Positions 1 to 10,017 are shown, counted from the first letter of the stretch. The stretch: DNA of 31,731 bases from Bacteroides intestinalis (GCF_003464595.1 NZ_QRZF01000034.1:1-31731), one strand, 5' to 3'. The notes: generated by a model not told the origin, from the letters alone. Numbers and translations: made by a program.

Positions 1-43
1 TGATTCGCTTTCAAAATAGTATCTTTGTAGGATAAGCAACAGC
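1..43 (+). CRISPR. Terminal repeat of a type II-C CRISPR array (cut by the window start)
   Basis: The first 43 bases read as the 3' part of a repeat that would be about 47 bp with its missing 5' GTTG. It starts TGATTCGCTTTC and ends AAGCAACAGC. Its 5' half is complementary, with two single-base bulges, to the anti-repeat of the tracrRNA at 6029-6050. This fixes crRNA transcription as plus strand, towards cas2. From memory, the Bacteroides fragilis II-C repeat is also 47 bp with the same GTTGTGATT start, TATCTTTG box and ACAGC end. Bases 44-73 have the length of a 30-nt spacer, but no second repeat follows, so they may be trailer. The rest of the array lies outside the window. Confidence 0.82.
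20..27 (+). promoter_or_regulatory. Promoter box TATCTTTG inside the CRISPR repeat
   Basis: TATCTTTG matches the Bacteroides -7 consensus TAnnTTTG exactly and lies inside the repeat. Transcription would start near the repeat's 3' end, about base 34, so each spacer could have its own promoter. This resembles the intrinsic repeat promoters known from Neisseria II-C arrays. The -33 element would fall on the repeat's first bases, which are missing here. The consensus match is seen; promoter activity is inferred. Confidence 0.5.
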
Positions 44-120
44 TCATCACCAGCAGTAGACTGTACTACAAGCATTTACAGTAGAAACTCGAATATAAAA
101 AACAGATGCTGTTGTAATAG

Positions 121-146
121 AAAATCCCGTTTAATAGCGGGATTTT
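121..146. terminator. Bidirectional terminator between CRISPR array and cas2
   Basis: A perfect 9-bp stem (AAAATCCCG / CGGGATTTT) with an 8-nt loop sits between the converging array and cas operon. A T run follows on the plus strand and a T-rich stretch on the minus strand, so it can stop transcription from both sides. Confidence 0.8.
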
Positions 147-152
147 TTAATT

Positions 153-1413
<1,261 letters not shown>

Positions 1414-1417
<4 letters not shown>

Positions 1418-4400
1418 AAGTTTTTCCTTCCACCTATACTTATTATATTTCCAATCTTATCAACCTTGACTGGAACGCAAATAGATTTTATCATTTCCCC
1501 ATCCCATGATTTTTCAGCTTTATTATTAGCTCCTAATTCAAGAGTTGAAACGATCGGATTAGCTACCGTATGAGGTACAAAAAAGCATTGTGGACCGGAC
1601 GAAGAAACCATTTTATAGATTCTTCTACTATCTATTTCAGGGGATATGTTACCTGACTCACACTCCTCTACCGTAGGTATATATACCAAATCATTGGGTG
1701 ATAACGTAAACAATAATCGGTCTCCCTTAGCATTCATCTCTGGTACGGGAGTCCATCTCATTTTCAGACGTTCTATAACAATATTCAATGGAATGGTTTC
1801 ATAGACCCGATCACCGGAAGATGTCTGGTAAACAGCAAAGAATAAGTTCGTTCCTTTGGCAGCTTCTACATATTTAGAACGCTTATTAGCCACACTACCT
1901 ACATTGAATTTATTGCCTTTTGGTTCATAAACGCGTACTCTATAGATAGGTTGATGTAACTTGCCATCATTCAAAACAGTTAAGTTTTTATTCATCTCAC
2001 TGATACCATCCGGTGAAAATGCTAATGCTGGATTATCATCATTATTAGACAAATGCTTCAGAAGTATTTTTTGTATACCAGTATCTGTCACAGCTTCTTT
2101 GATTTTTTTCATATTAAAGCTAGCATCCAAAGGTTTACACACTGCCACCAAAGGTTCGGAAGTATTGTCTGTAAAATAATAAACAGGAACTTTCGATAAA
2201 TTCAAATTCTTCCACAAATAGATGTTCTCCTTAAAATATCTCTCAATACCTTTCTTATCATATTTATATGACATGAGTTCGAGAACCTTCTTTTTCATCT
2301 TTTTATCTACAATCATAGATGGAGCATCAAGTGCAACCGACAATCGAGCCTCTTTTACTCTTCTCAAGTTGACACTTCCAAAGGCTGTATCCTTATGCAT
2401 AGGTTTGCGGATTGCAAGATTATCTCCATGCACCTGCTTCTTCAATACCTTTATTCCATGTTCATCGAAACACTGATAAGTATTGGACGACTTGTTTATA
2501 ACCCGCAGATTTTGCTTGAAACCCACAATAATATGCTCTAATGATTTCCGAGCATCCTGAGTAAATGTATCCCATGGCTTTTTAATACTCCATATATAAT
2601 CCCCCTTATCATTCGTTTTCTTTTTATCACATAATTGTCGCTGTAAATCTGTCCGGGAGACTTTAGAATTTTTGCTTGCCGACTCATTACTCAAATAATT
2701 TACGTGATTTCGTGTAGCGCAAGCTATTATAATTGCATCCATTGCATGATGACGATGGTCGATACGCTTCTTGTTAAAACCTTTTTGGTATTCAAGCGGC
2801 ATTGCTGTCTGGAAAACCCTCTTACCTGCTTTATCTTCCCACCCACCAAACTGACAACTATCAGTCAAATGGTTCAATCGGTCAAAACGAGGATACACTA
2901 TCTGATTCCATACATCATTCATACCCCAATCTCTTTTGAGCCTATCGGTAACGGTCCCTGTACAAACAACCATATTTTTGGAAATATCTTCCTGTTCATA
3001 CTCACCATCCTTATCTTTTTCACGAACAATATTAGATAATAGCCTCTTTACTAACTTACTGATATACCGACTATCATTCAACTGGCGTTCAATAAACTTT
3101 TCTGGAATTTCATCCATGAGCAACTTCTTCATCTTATTTCTCGACTTGGCATAATGTTCCTTAACGAATGTCTCATAAGCCTCAACAGAAAATATTTGAA
3201 TATGCTCAGAAAGTTTTCTCCCGTGATGCTCCTTTATGAACTCATATCCTAAAAGATTATCTTTCAGTTTATTCACTGCCGATTCACATATTACTTTATT
3301 ACTAAATGAATCGTCAAAATAACGTGCTTGCGGTATAATATGTTCTATCTCATAAGCCGGTGTAAACAATTGTCCCAAAGGAATCACATTTCCTGTATAG
3401 GGCGAACGATATCGCTGTTCTAACCATAATTTATACCGTAAGAACTCTGAACGAGTCGGCTGCCTCATAACATCAAATTTCTTCAAAAAAACGGCAATAT
3501 CATCCGGTAACTCTTCCACGCTATTCAACACCCCATCCTCATATATACGCAACAATTCCTGCTGACTGGGTGAATAAGGGCGTACATTTTCCACTCCAAA
3601 TTCCGGGTTCATAAACTCAATCAACAAAGCTTTAATGCGCAGGTTGGCATTTTCATTTGCCTGTATCTGCTCGGAGATTTGTTTACGTTTCTCTGATGAG
3701 TTTTTTATCTCACGCCCCAGTTCCACATGTATCTCGTCAATCCGCCCAACCTTTTTCCAAATGTCACGAACGGTACGCAATGTCTCCAAAACCACCTGTT
3801 CGACTATCGGATTACGCAATGAATGTTGTTTAAAATTCCTCAAATAAATATCTATATCCTCGGGAGATTCCCATTTTGTAGTCTCTTTCGCTTCTGAATG
3901 TCTGTTATATACTATATAGCAAGCAAGCCATAACGGAAGTCCCCTGAAATCATTCAATGTTGAAAGATTGGCACATTTTTCTCTGACTTGTTTACATATA
4001 GATTCGTCAAATTCCCCATTTATAATTTTCTTTATGCGTTCAGCCGTCTTATCATCAATAGCCGTGTCAGCCCAATACTTCCCTCTTCGCATTAATGGCA
4101 AAAGTTTCTTGATAGCTTTTGCCGAATAGGCTCCATACTCTTTTTTAAACGGCGGACATTTACAGAAGACTTCTACAAAACGATTCGGTAAATTATATTT
4201 AGTCGCAAACTTTGTCAATGCTTTAACGATTTCTTGCTTATCTTCGACTGAATAAAGAATATGCCACAACGCCTCTTCTCTTCCTCCCTCTTCCGATAAA
4301 AAACTGGTTGATATTTCTGATTTTTCTAGCAGGGACAAAATTAAAGAGTGAGTTTCATTACATGGATAAGATTTATCTTCTACATAATTCCAACGATATT

Positions 4401-5937
4401 GTTCTGCTACTTTCTTAATACCAAATGCAGGATTAGCAAGAAAAGACTTCTGATCTATTTTCCCCTTATCATTTAACCACTCAAACAAAGCAACATAATC
4501 GGCCTCTGTTTTAAGGAAATCGACAGTAACATCTACATCTGTTTGTAGCCTCCCATCTACTTCTTTTTCTCTTTTATAGATACGGATATTATCAATGAAT
4601 TGCCATAAGCGAAACTCTTGAAAAAGTGGCTGAGTCTTAGCAATACATTTAATGGAAGCTCGTTTTATTTCTCCGGTTTCCTTATCTACATATTGATTCT
4701 CCTCATAGGGACAATTGTCAATCAATGATTTTTTAGTCTTTAAAGGACGCTGATAAAATAAAATATCATCTATAAATAAGTAAACGAAATCCCGATTAGC
4801 AATATTTCTTTTATGAACTTCATTATTCGGATAGAGTGCCTCAACACATCTTTTAAATATATCGTTGTCCTGAAGTTCGGAATGGAAGGATATTTGCTTC
4901 AACAGAATAGCTCGCAATTCTTCTTTATAATATTTACGTTCAACAGTCCGTATCAGTTGTCCCTTTATTTTCTGACCAGGATTGTGCAACAGGGTATCAT
5001 AAATATAAGTTCCGATTGTTTTGTTACTTTTAGTAATATCAGCTTCCGTTTTTTTCTTTATCAACGTCCAATCTCCTTCTTTAGGTATACTGAAAGAGCG
5101 TTTTACACTTCCATCCTTCCCTAATTTCGGAGTACCATCTTCATTCAAATCTGTAGTTACAATAAATTCTTTCACCATTCCTTCCCACTTAAGAGGAACA
5201 GCACTTGTTCTACGGTAAATCCAACCATTCTCCAAATGAACATTATACCATGTTTCCTTTCCTTTTTTTTCGTCAGTCGCTTCAACTCGAACTACCTGCA
5301 AAGCACAATACTCCTTTAACTTATTAGATGACTCTTCCTCATCTTCGCCACGCAACTGATAATAACCACGTTTCTGATTAAAATTCAAAAGAATCCATGC
5401 CAATTCCTCCTTTGATATTTTTTCTGTTAACGCTTTCTTACGTAAATAATAGATAGTCCAATCATAGGGAACTTTTTTACTATCAGCTACCCACTCTGGT
5501 TGATAGTGAGAGAAATCAGCTAACATGGCCTGAAACGAATTCTGAAAAAGGAACACCCATTGTCCCATTTCATTCTTCTTCCATGGAAGCTTAGGCTCAA
5601 CATCCGGCTTAAATTTACCAGGATGATGATCAAAATCTATTTCGTTTGCATAGTGTTCGGGCAGGAATCCAAGTATTTTCAACACTTTATGCAGCCTTTC
5701 GCGTCGCAACAAGCCACGTTCACGAAGTCGGCGTATGCCTCTGAATGTTGTTCTTTCAGAAGTTTGAGATTTAGTTACTCCTTTATCAAAGTCACCTAAT
5801 GTTGCAGCATCCATTGGTATAATACGACTACCAGACAGTTCTATTAACCTATTTTCATTCTGTCCTTCACCTACAGAAGTCACCACTGCCCAACCGATAC
5901 TATTTGTACCTAAATCTAATCCCAGTATTTTTTTCAT
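1414..5937 (-). CDS. cas9: Type II-C CRISPR RNA-guided endonuclease Cas9 (1507 aa)
   Basis: Large Cas9 with all nuclease motifs intact. RuvC-I is ILGLDLGTNSIGWAVV with Asp8, and an arginine-rich bridge helix follows (RRLRERGLLRRERLHKVL). RuvC-II is IHVELGREIK with Glu739. The HNH domain has YEIEHIIPQARYFDD with catalytic His866, and RuvC-III is HHAMDAIIIA with His1064/Asp1067. The long stretch from about 90 to 720 is the recognition lobe, and the roughly 400 residues after RuvC-III hold the PAM-interacting region. It guides on crRNA:tracrRNA duplexes and cuts both DNA strands. At 1507 aa it is longer than II-C enzymes such as Neisseria Cas9 (about 1080 aa) but within the large Bacteroidetes group as I recall it. 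First gene of the cas operon; a TAnnTTTG box on the minus strand lies about 30 bp upstream of the ATG. Confidence 0.98.
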
Positions 5938-5965
5938 TTTATTATTATTTTATTATGCATTCTCA

Positions 5966-5973
5966 CAAAGTTA
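5966..5973 (-). promoter_or_regulatory. Putative cas operon promoter (-7 box TAACTTTG)
   Basis: Read on the minus strand this is TAACTTTG, an exact TAnnTTTG match. It places the start of transcription near 5959, about 22 nt before the cas9 ATG. No clear -33 TTTG was found at the usual spacing. Confidence 0.5.
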
Positions 5974-6015
5974 ATAAAAAAAGAATATAAAACCACGATT
6001 TATCAAAATATTGTC

Positions 6016-6023
6016 TATATTTG
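6016..6023 (+). promoter_or_regulatory. tracrRNA promoter (-7 box TATATTTG)
   Basis: TATATTTG matches TAnnTTTG and lies 5 bp before the anti-repeat. The transcript would therefore begin at or just inside the anti-repeat, as expected for a tracrRNA. The box is about 45 bp from the oppositely oriented cas9 promoter. Confidence 0.6.
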
Positions 6024-6028
6024 TAGCA

Positions 6029-6111
6029 TACTATTTGAAGCGAATCACAATAAGGATTATTCCGTTGTGAAAACACTTAGGTTGCCCTCGTCCTTTTACG
6101 GGGGCTTTTTT
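6029..6111 (+). ncRNA. tracrRNA, copy 1
   Basis: Plus-strand small RNA upstream of and divergent from cas9. The anti-repeat (6029-6050, TACTATTTGAAGCGAATCAC plus AA) is complementary to the repeat at 1-25 except for two single-base bulges. It is followed by ATAAGG, the same bases seen at this point in the Neisseria II-C tracrRNA as I recall it. A small hairpin GGA-TTAT-TCC lies within CACAA...TTGTG, then comes a linker. The terminator stem GCCCTCGT/ACGGGGGC (6084-6105) ends in six T. Predicted length is about 80 nt. It pairs with pre-crRNA and is needed for Cas9 loading. Confidence 0.88.
6084..6111 (+). terminator. Intrinsic terminator of tracrRNA copy 1
   Basis: 8-bp stem GCCCTCGT/ACGGGGGC with one T:G wobble and loop CCTTTT, followed by a run of T. 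In II-C systems this hairpin is also the 3' structural element of the tracrRNA. Confidence 0.8.
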
Positions 6112-6220
6112 ATTATCATAGATTCTTAGTTTAGTCTCTTTCTTTTATTTTTCATTCCGCCTAATAGTGAAACTTTTATATCTGACAGCTTTATATCTAT
6201 TCTAATTCTAAAACCTTTAA

Positions 6221-6240
6221 ATTCGAAGAAATTCGAAGAA
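6221..6240. repeat. Short tandem repeat ATTCGAAGAA x2
   Basis: Two perfect copies of a 10-bp unit lie in the AT-rich gap between the tracrRNA units, and the first bases of a third (ATTC) follow. No function is apparent. Confidence 0.6.
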
Positions 6241-6251
6241 ATTCATAGTAT

Positions 6252-6341
6252 ATGAAATTATTTGATTTATATTTTGGCAAAAATGCAACCTTCATTGATG
6301 TATATTCTAATAGTGATAAATATATATCATTAAGGAAATAG
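6252..6341 (+). CDS. Possible 29-aa small ORF between the tracrRNA units
   Basis: An ATG-initiated frame of 29 codons (begins MKLFDLYFGKNATF, ends YISLRK) lies between tracrRNA copy 1 and the isolated anti-repeat. I do not recognise it. The composition is protein-like rather than low-complexity, so it could be a real small protein or the truncated start of a lost gene. There is no clear TAnnTTTG promoter in front and nothing links it to the CRISPR genes except position. A frame this short can arise by chance. Confidence 0.2.
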   Translation: MKLFDLYFGKNATFIDVYSNSDKYISLRK

Positions 6342-6368
6342 AAAAGCTAAATTCCATATTAAAATACT

Positions 6369-6386
6369 TATTTGAAGCGAATCACA
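6369..6386 (+). repeat. Isolated second copy of the tracrRNA anti-repeat
   Basis: TATTTGAAGCGAATCACA repeats bases 6032-6049 of tracrRNA copy 1 exactly (18 of 18). Here it is followed by GCTCACTATAG instead of the ATAAGG nexus, and no terminator follows directly. It is either a fragment left by duplication of the tracrRNA region, a relic of an inverted CRISPR repeat, or the 5' end of a long transcript reaching the terminator at 6634. Confidence 0.75.
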
Positions 6387-6558
6387 GCTCACTATAGAAT
6401 ATGATACCAGTACTTTACTTAGAATTTAGCAATTTTAGACGTAACAACGATAGATAATTATTTTAATACTTAGTGTGAATATAATAATAAAGCTGACAAA
6501 CAGCAATTTAGGTAGAAGAAAGGAAAGATCTCATTACCACTACTAAGCTATTCATCCA

Positions 6559-6634
6559 ATGAAGCAAATCACAATAAGGACCATTCCGTTGTGAAAACAT
6601 TAGGTTCCCTCGTCCTCAACGGGGGATTTTTTTT
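6559..6634 (+). ncRNA. tracrRNA-like unit, copy 2
   Basis: A second complete unit: degenerate anti-repeat (AATGAAGCAAATCACAA), nexus ATAAGG, hairpin GGA-CCAT-TCC inside CACAA...TTGTG, and a terminator. The order and spacing match copy 1. The outer pair of the terminator stem changed from G-C to T-A on both sides, and the small hairpin keeps its GGA/TCC stem while its loop changed. This is what selection on RNA structure leaves. The anti-repeat lacks the TACTATTT end and has A for G in GCAAATC, so it pairs less well with the repeat visible here. No TAnnTTTG box was found in front. It may be a functional alternative tracrRNA, one for a different repeat variant, or a decaying copy. Confidence 0.7.
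6606..6634 (+). terminator. Intrinsic terminator of tracrRNA-like copy 2
   Basis: 8-bp stem TCCCTCGT/ACGGGGGA with loop CCTCA and a run of eight T. Its T run abuts the dnaG promoter box. Confidence 0.75.
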
Positions 6635-6641
6635 ATCTTTG
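6634..6641 (+). promoter_or_regulatory. dnaG promoter (-7 box TATCTTTG)
   Basis: Exact TAnnTTTG match at the end of the tracrRNA copy 2 terminator. Transcription would begin near 6648, about 16 nt before the dnaG ATG. Confidence 0.6.
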
Positions 6642-6663
6642 CATTCGCAAAAACAATTATCCA

Positions 6664-8748
6664 ATGATAGACCAACCTACCATAGACAGAATTCTGGATG
6701 CCGCACAGATTGTAGACATTGTATCGGACTTCGTTACGTTGCGCAAGCGAGGTGTGAATTATGTAGGCTTGTGTCCGTTCCATGATGACAAGACGCCATC
6801 ATTTTATGTATCGCCTTCCAAAGGGTTGTGCAAATGCTTTTCCTGCGGTAAGGGTGGCAATGCGGTGCACTTCATAATGGAGCACGAGCAGATGAGCTAC
6901 CCTGAAGCTCTGAAATATCTGGCAAAGAAATACGGTATCGAAATCAAGGAGCGCGAACTGTCTAGTGAAGAGAAGCTGATGCAGAGCGAACGTGAAAGTT
7001 TGTTCATTGTGAATAACTTTGCACGTGATTACTTCCAAAATATACTTAAAAACCATGTGGACGGACGTAGCATTGGTATGGCATACTTCCGCAATCGTGG
7101 TTTCCGGGATGATATCATCGAAAAGTTCCAGTTAGGCTATTGCACCGAAAGTCACGATGCCATGGCTCAGGAAGCCATAAAGAAGGGATTCAAGAAAGAA
7201 TATCTTGTCAAGACAGGGCTTTGTTACGAAACGGACGATCACCGCCTGCGTGACCGCTTTTGGGGACGTGTCATTTTTCCGGTGCACACACTTTCCGGTA
7301 AGGTGGTCGCTTTCGGCGGGCGCGTGCTTAGCAGTGCGACGAAGGGAGTCAAAGTTAAATATGTCAACTCTCCCGAATCGGAAATCTATCATAAGAGTAG
7401 TGAGTTGTATGGCATTTATTTTGCCAAACAGGCTATTGTGAAACAAGACCGTTGCTTCCTGGTGGAAGGATACACGGACGTTATTTCCATGCACCAGTCA
7501 GGTGTGGAGAATGTGGTAGCTTCTTCGGGTACGGCACTGACTCCGGGACAAATTAAGCTCATTCACCGCTTCACCAATAACATTACGGTACTCTATGACG
7601 GTGACGTGGCAGGTATCAAGGCTTCTCTCCGTGGTATCGACATGCTGCTGGAAGAAGGAATGAATATCAAGGTTTGCCTACTTCCCGATGGGGAAGATCC
7701 GGACTCCTTCGCACGCAAGCACAACGCTACAGAATTCCAGAAATTCATACAAGATAATGAAACTGACTTTATACGCTTCAAAACAAATCTTTTACTGGAA
7801 GATGCCGGAAAAGATCCCATCAAGCGTGCTGAGTTAATCGGCAATCTTGTACAAAGTATATCTATTATTCCTGAAGCAATTGTCCGCGATGTATATATTA
7901 AAGAATGTAGCCAGCTGCTTCGTATAGAAGACAAACTGCTGGTTTCGGAAGTTGCCAAACGACGCGAAACGCAGGCTGAGAAGCAGGCGGAACAAAGAAA
8001 CCGGGAAACAAGAAAGAATAATGCAGCCCGCGACGCTGCACAAGCACCGCTTCCCGACGGAATGCAACCACCCTACCCTGAAGACATGCCTCCTTATCCC
8101 ATGGATGGAGAAATGCCTGACGGTGGTGCACCGCTTCCACCGGAAGCTGCCGAATACGTATCTTATATCCCACAGGAGGGAAAAGAAGGACAGGAATTCT
8201 ACAAATACGAGCGCCTTATCCTGCAAATGGTAGTACGCTACGGAGAGAAAATATTGTGCAACGTTCCCGATGAGGAAGGGAAAGAAATTCCCATCACGGT
8301 AACGGAATACATAGTCAATGACTTAAAGGAGGATGAACTGGCTTTCCACAACCCGCTGCACAGGCAAATGTTGATAGAAGCGGCAGAGCATATACATAAT
8401 GAAGGGTTCACCGCAGAACGGTATTTCCTGGCACATCCCGACCCAATTATCAGTAAGCTAAGTACAGAGTTGATTGCCGACCGCTACCAACTGAGTAAGT
8501 ATCATTCCAAAGCCCAAAGGTTGGTGACCGATGAGGAACGCCTATTCGAATTGGTACCTACGCTCATGATTAATTTCAAGTTCGCCATCATCAGTGAAGA
8601 AATGAAACACATGATGTATGCCTTGCAAGATCCTGCCGTAGCCAATGATGAAGAACAATGCACCTCTATCATGAAACGCTACTCAGAACTGCGTGAGATC
8701 AAAAGTATTATGGCCAAACGGTTGGGAGACAGAGTTGTACTCGGTTAA
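6664..8748 (+). CDS. dnaG: DNA primase DnaG
   Basis: DNA primase, 694 aa, makes RNA primers for replication. The N-terminal zinc-binding domain shows CPFH (Cys37, His40) and CFSC (Cys58, Cys61), the CHC2 arrangement, with TPSF between. The catalytic core and TOPRIM domain follow, with LVEGYTDVISM (Glu268) and the acidic YDGDVAGIKAS motif. After about residue 440 a charged, then proline-rich linker leads to the C-terminal region that in this family binds the DnaB helicase. The longer total length than E. coli DnaG (581 aa) comes from this linker and tail. Read alone on the plus strand, it faces the folE cluster. The ATG is preceded closely by its own promoter box. Confidence 0.97.
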   Translation: MIDQPTIDRILDAAQIVDIVSDFVTLRKRGVNYVGLCPFHDDKTPSFYVSPSKGLCKCFSCGKGGNAVHFIMEHEQMSYPEALKYLAKKYGIEIKERELSSEEKLMQSERESLFIVNNFARDYFQNILKNHVDGRSIGMAYFRNRGFRDDIIEKFQLGYCTESHDAMAQEAIKKGFKKEYLVKTGLCYETDDHRLRDRFWGRVIFPVHTLSGKVVAFGGRVLSSATKGVKVKYVNSPESEIYHKSSELYGIYFAKQAIVKQDRCFLVEGYTDVISMHQSGVENVVASSGTALTPGQIKLIHRFTNNITVLYDGDVAGIKASLRGIDMLLEEGMNIKVCLLPDGEDPDSFARKHNATEFQKFIQDNETDFIRFKTNLLLEDAGKDPIKRAELIGNLVQSISIIPEAIVRDVYIKECSQLLRIEDKLLVSEVAKRRETQAEKQAEQRNRETRKNNAARDAAQAPLPDGMQPPYPEDMPPYPMDGEMPDGGAPLPPEAAEYVSYIPQEGKEGQEFYKYERLILQMVVRYGEKILCNVPDEEGKEIPITVTEYIVNDLKEDELAFHNPLHRQMLIEAAEHIHNEGFTAERYFLAHPDPIISKLSTELIADRYQLSKYHSKAQRLVTDEERLFELVPTLMINFKFAIISEEMKHMMYALQDPAVANDEEQCTSIMKRYSELREIKSIMAKRLGDRVVLG

Positions 8749-8761
8749 ATCACCTTACTCT

Positions 8762-8892
8762 TAATGAGAACGATAATTTCCCCATGCAGAAACGACAGTT
8801 TCCCCTAATGAGAACGACGGTTTCTCCTAAAGGGAACGCGCGTTTCCTTTAATGGGAACAACAGTTTTCCTTCATGGAACTGTAGTTTCCTT
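8762..8892. repeat. Degenerate 22-bp tandem repeat with internal dyad symmetry
   Basis: About six units of 20-23 bp fill the gap between the converging dnaG and folE genes. A typical unit is TAATGAGAACGACGGTTTCT; positions are about 8762, 8784, 8806, 8828, 8850 and 8873. Each contains GGAAC or GAAAC facing GTTTCC across 3-5 bases, so each unit can form a small hairpin. The series could act as a stacked terminator or mRNA-end structure for both genes, or be a neutral expansion. No reading frame runs through it. Confidence 0.8.
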
Positions 8893-8915
8893 TCATGAAA
8901 TAACGTACGGAATTG

Positions 8916-9509
8916 TTATGTGAATGAATTCTGGCGAATGAGGTTCATAAACTCTTCACGAGTCTTTGCCTGATTGAAAGCACCTGTAAAATCGGAAGTG
9001 GTCGTTATGGAATTTTGCTTTTCAACCCCACGCATCTGCATACACATGTGCTTGGCTTCCACAACCACCATTACACCCAGAGGATTCAGTGTTTCCTGGA
9101 TGCATTCTTTAATCTGGAGCGTCATGCGTTCCTGCACCTGAAGGCGATGGGAAAAGATATCCACTACACGGGCAATTTTGCTCAGCCCTGTAATGTAACC
9201 GTTGGGGATATAAGCCACGTGTGCTTTTCCGTAGAACGGAAGCATGTGGTGTTCGCAAAGTGAGAAGAAATCAATGTCTTTCACAATCACCATCTGGCTG
9301 TATTCTTCCTTAAACTTGGCAGAGCGGAGCACTTCATGCGGGTCCATGAAATAGCCTTTTGTCAAACTCAGCATAGCCTTTGCTACACGTTCGGGGGTTT
9401 TCAGTAGTCCTTCGCGTTCGGCATCTTCGCCCAATAAAGTTATAATACGCTGATAGTGTTCTTTCAGTTCATCCAGTGCAGGAGATACGATTTCTTCTTT
9501 TCCTAACAT
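8916..9509 (-). CDS. folE: GTP cyclohydrolase I
   Basis: GTP cyclohydrolase I, 197 aa, converts GTP to dihydroneopterin triphosphate, the first step of folate synthesis. The zinc site is visible as CEHHML (Cys85, His88) with Cys156 in HMCMQMRG. The family signature [20 protein letters not shown] and the RLQVQERMT segment are intact, so this is an active-type enzyme. It is the last gene of the DUF1599-DoxX-tpiA-SPOR-folE series, 10 bp after the SPOR gene, and ends against the tandem repeat that separates it from dnaG. Confidence 0.97.
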   Translation of the reverse strand: MLGKEEIVSPALDELKEHYQRIITLLGEDAEREGLLKTPERVAKAMLSLTKGYFMDPHEVLRSAKFKEEYSQMVIVKDIDFFSLCEHHMLPFYGKAHVAYIPNGYITGLSKIARVVDIFSHRLQVQERMTLQIKECIQETLNPLGVMVVVEAKHMCMQMRGVEKQNSITTTSDFTGAFNQAKTREEFMNLIRQNSFT

Positions 9510-9519
9510 GAGTAAGTTT

Positions 9520-9975
9520 TTATAAGGGGATGTTTATCTGCTCTTTCACAATAGAAACTTCTTTGAATACGCCTGTAGCACGCAACTGGCGCATCATGGC
9601 ATCTGCTTCTTCAATACTGCGGAAGTCTCCTACACGGCACAGCCAGCGGGGAGAGTTGAAAGAGGTATAAACAGAAAGTTCCGGGAAATATTCTTTGATT
9701 CGTGAGCCCACAGCGTGAGCTTCGTTCTTGGCTCTACTGGTATTGTTTCCGGCATACACCTGTACACGAAAACCCTGACTTTTAAGCACTCTGTTCTCCG
9801 TTCCGTTGGGGATATATTCCTGACCTATCAAGGCCTCGATGCGGGCATCCTGATGGATGGTTACCTTACCCTGTCCCGGCACATTGCGTTCCAAACTCTT
9901 CACAATGTTATTCTGCGCCGAAGCAAAAGCGGCGAAAGCAAAGCATGCAATTAAAAGTAAACCAAGCTTCTTCAT
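9520..9975 (-). CDS. Secreted SPOR-domain protein
   Basis: A 151-aa protein with a clear Sec signal peptide ([20 protein letters not shown], cleavage near residue 20). A C-terminal SPOR domain runs from about 65 to 140: FRVQVYAGN at its start and [18 protein letters not shown] near its end. SPOR domains bind glycan strands lacking stem peptides at the division septum, so a periplasmic cell-wall role is likely. The exact function is unknown. It sits between tpiA and folE in what appears to be one transcription unit. Confidence 0.88.
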   Translation of the reverse strand: MKKLGLLLIACFAFAAFASAQNNIVKSLERNVPGQGKVTIHQDARIEALIGQEYIPNGTENRVLKSQGFRVQVYAGNNTSRAKNEAHAVGSRIKEYFPELSVYTSFNSPRWLCRVGDFRSIEEADAMMRQLRATGVFKEVSIVKEQINIPL

Positions 9976-10017
9976 AATGAATAATATAATAATAGACGGT
10001 TGATAATATGATTATAG

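Noticed and set aside
44..73. A definite 30-nt CRISPR spacer
   Set aside because: The length fits, but no repeat follows at 74-120 even allowing for decay, so it may be trailer sequence.
7132..8226. Several 90-130-codon frames opposite and overlapping dnaG
   Set aside because: All lie inside the dnaG coding sequence with no promoter and unlikely amino-acid composition.
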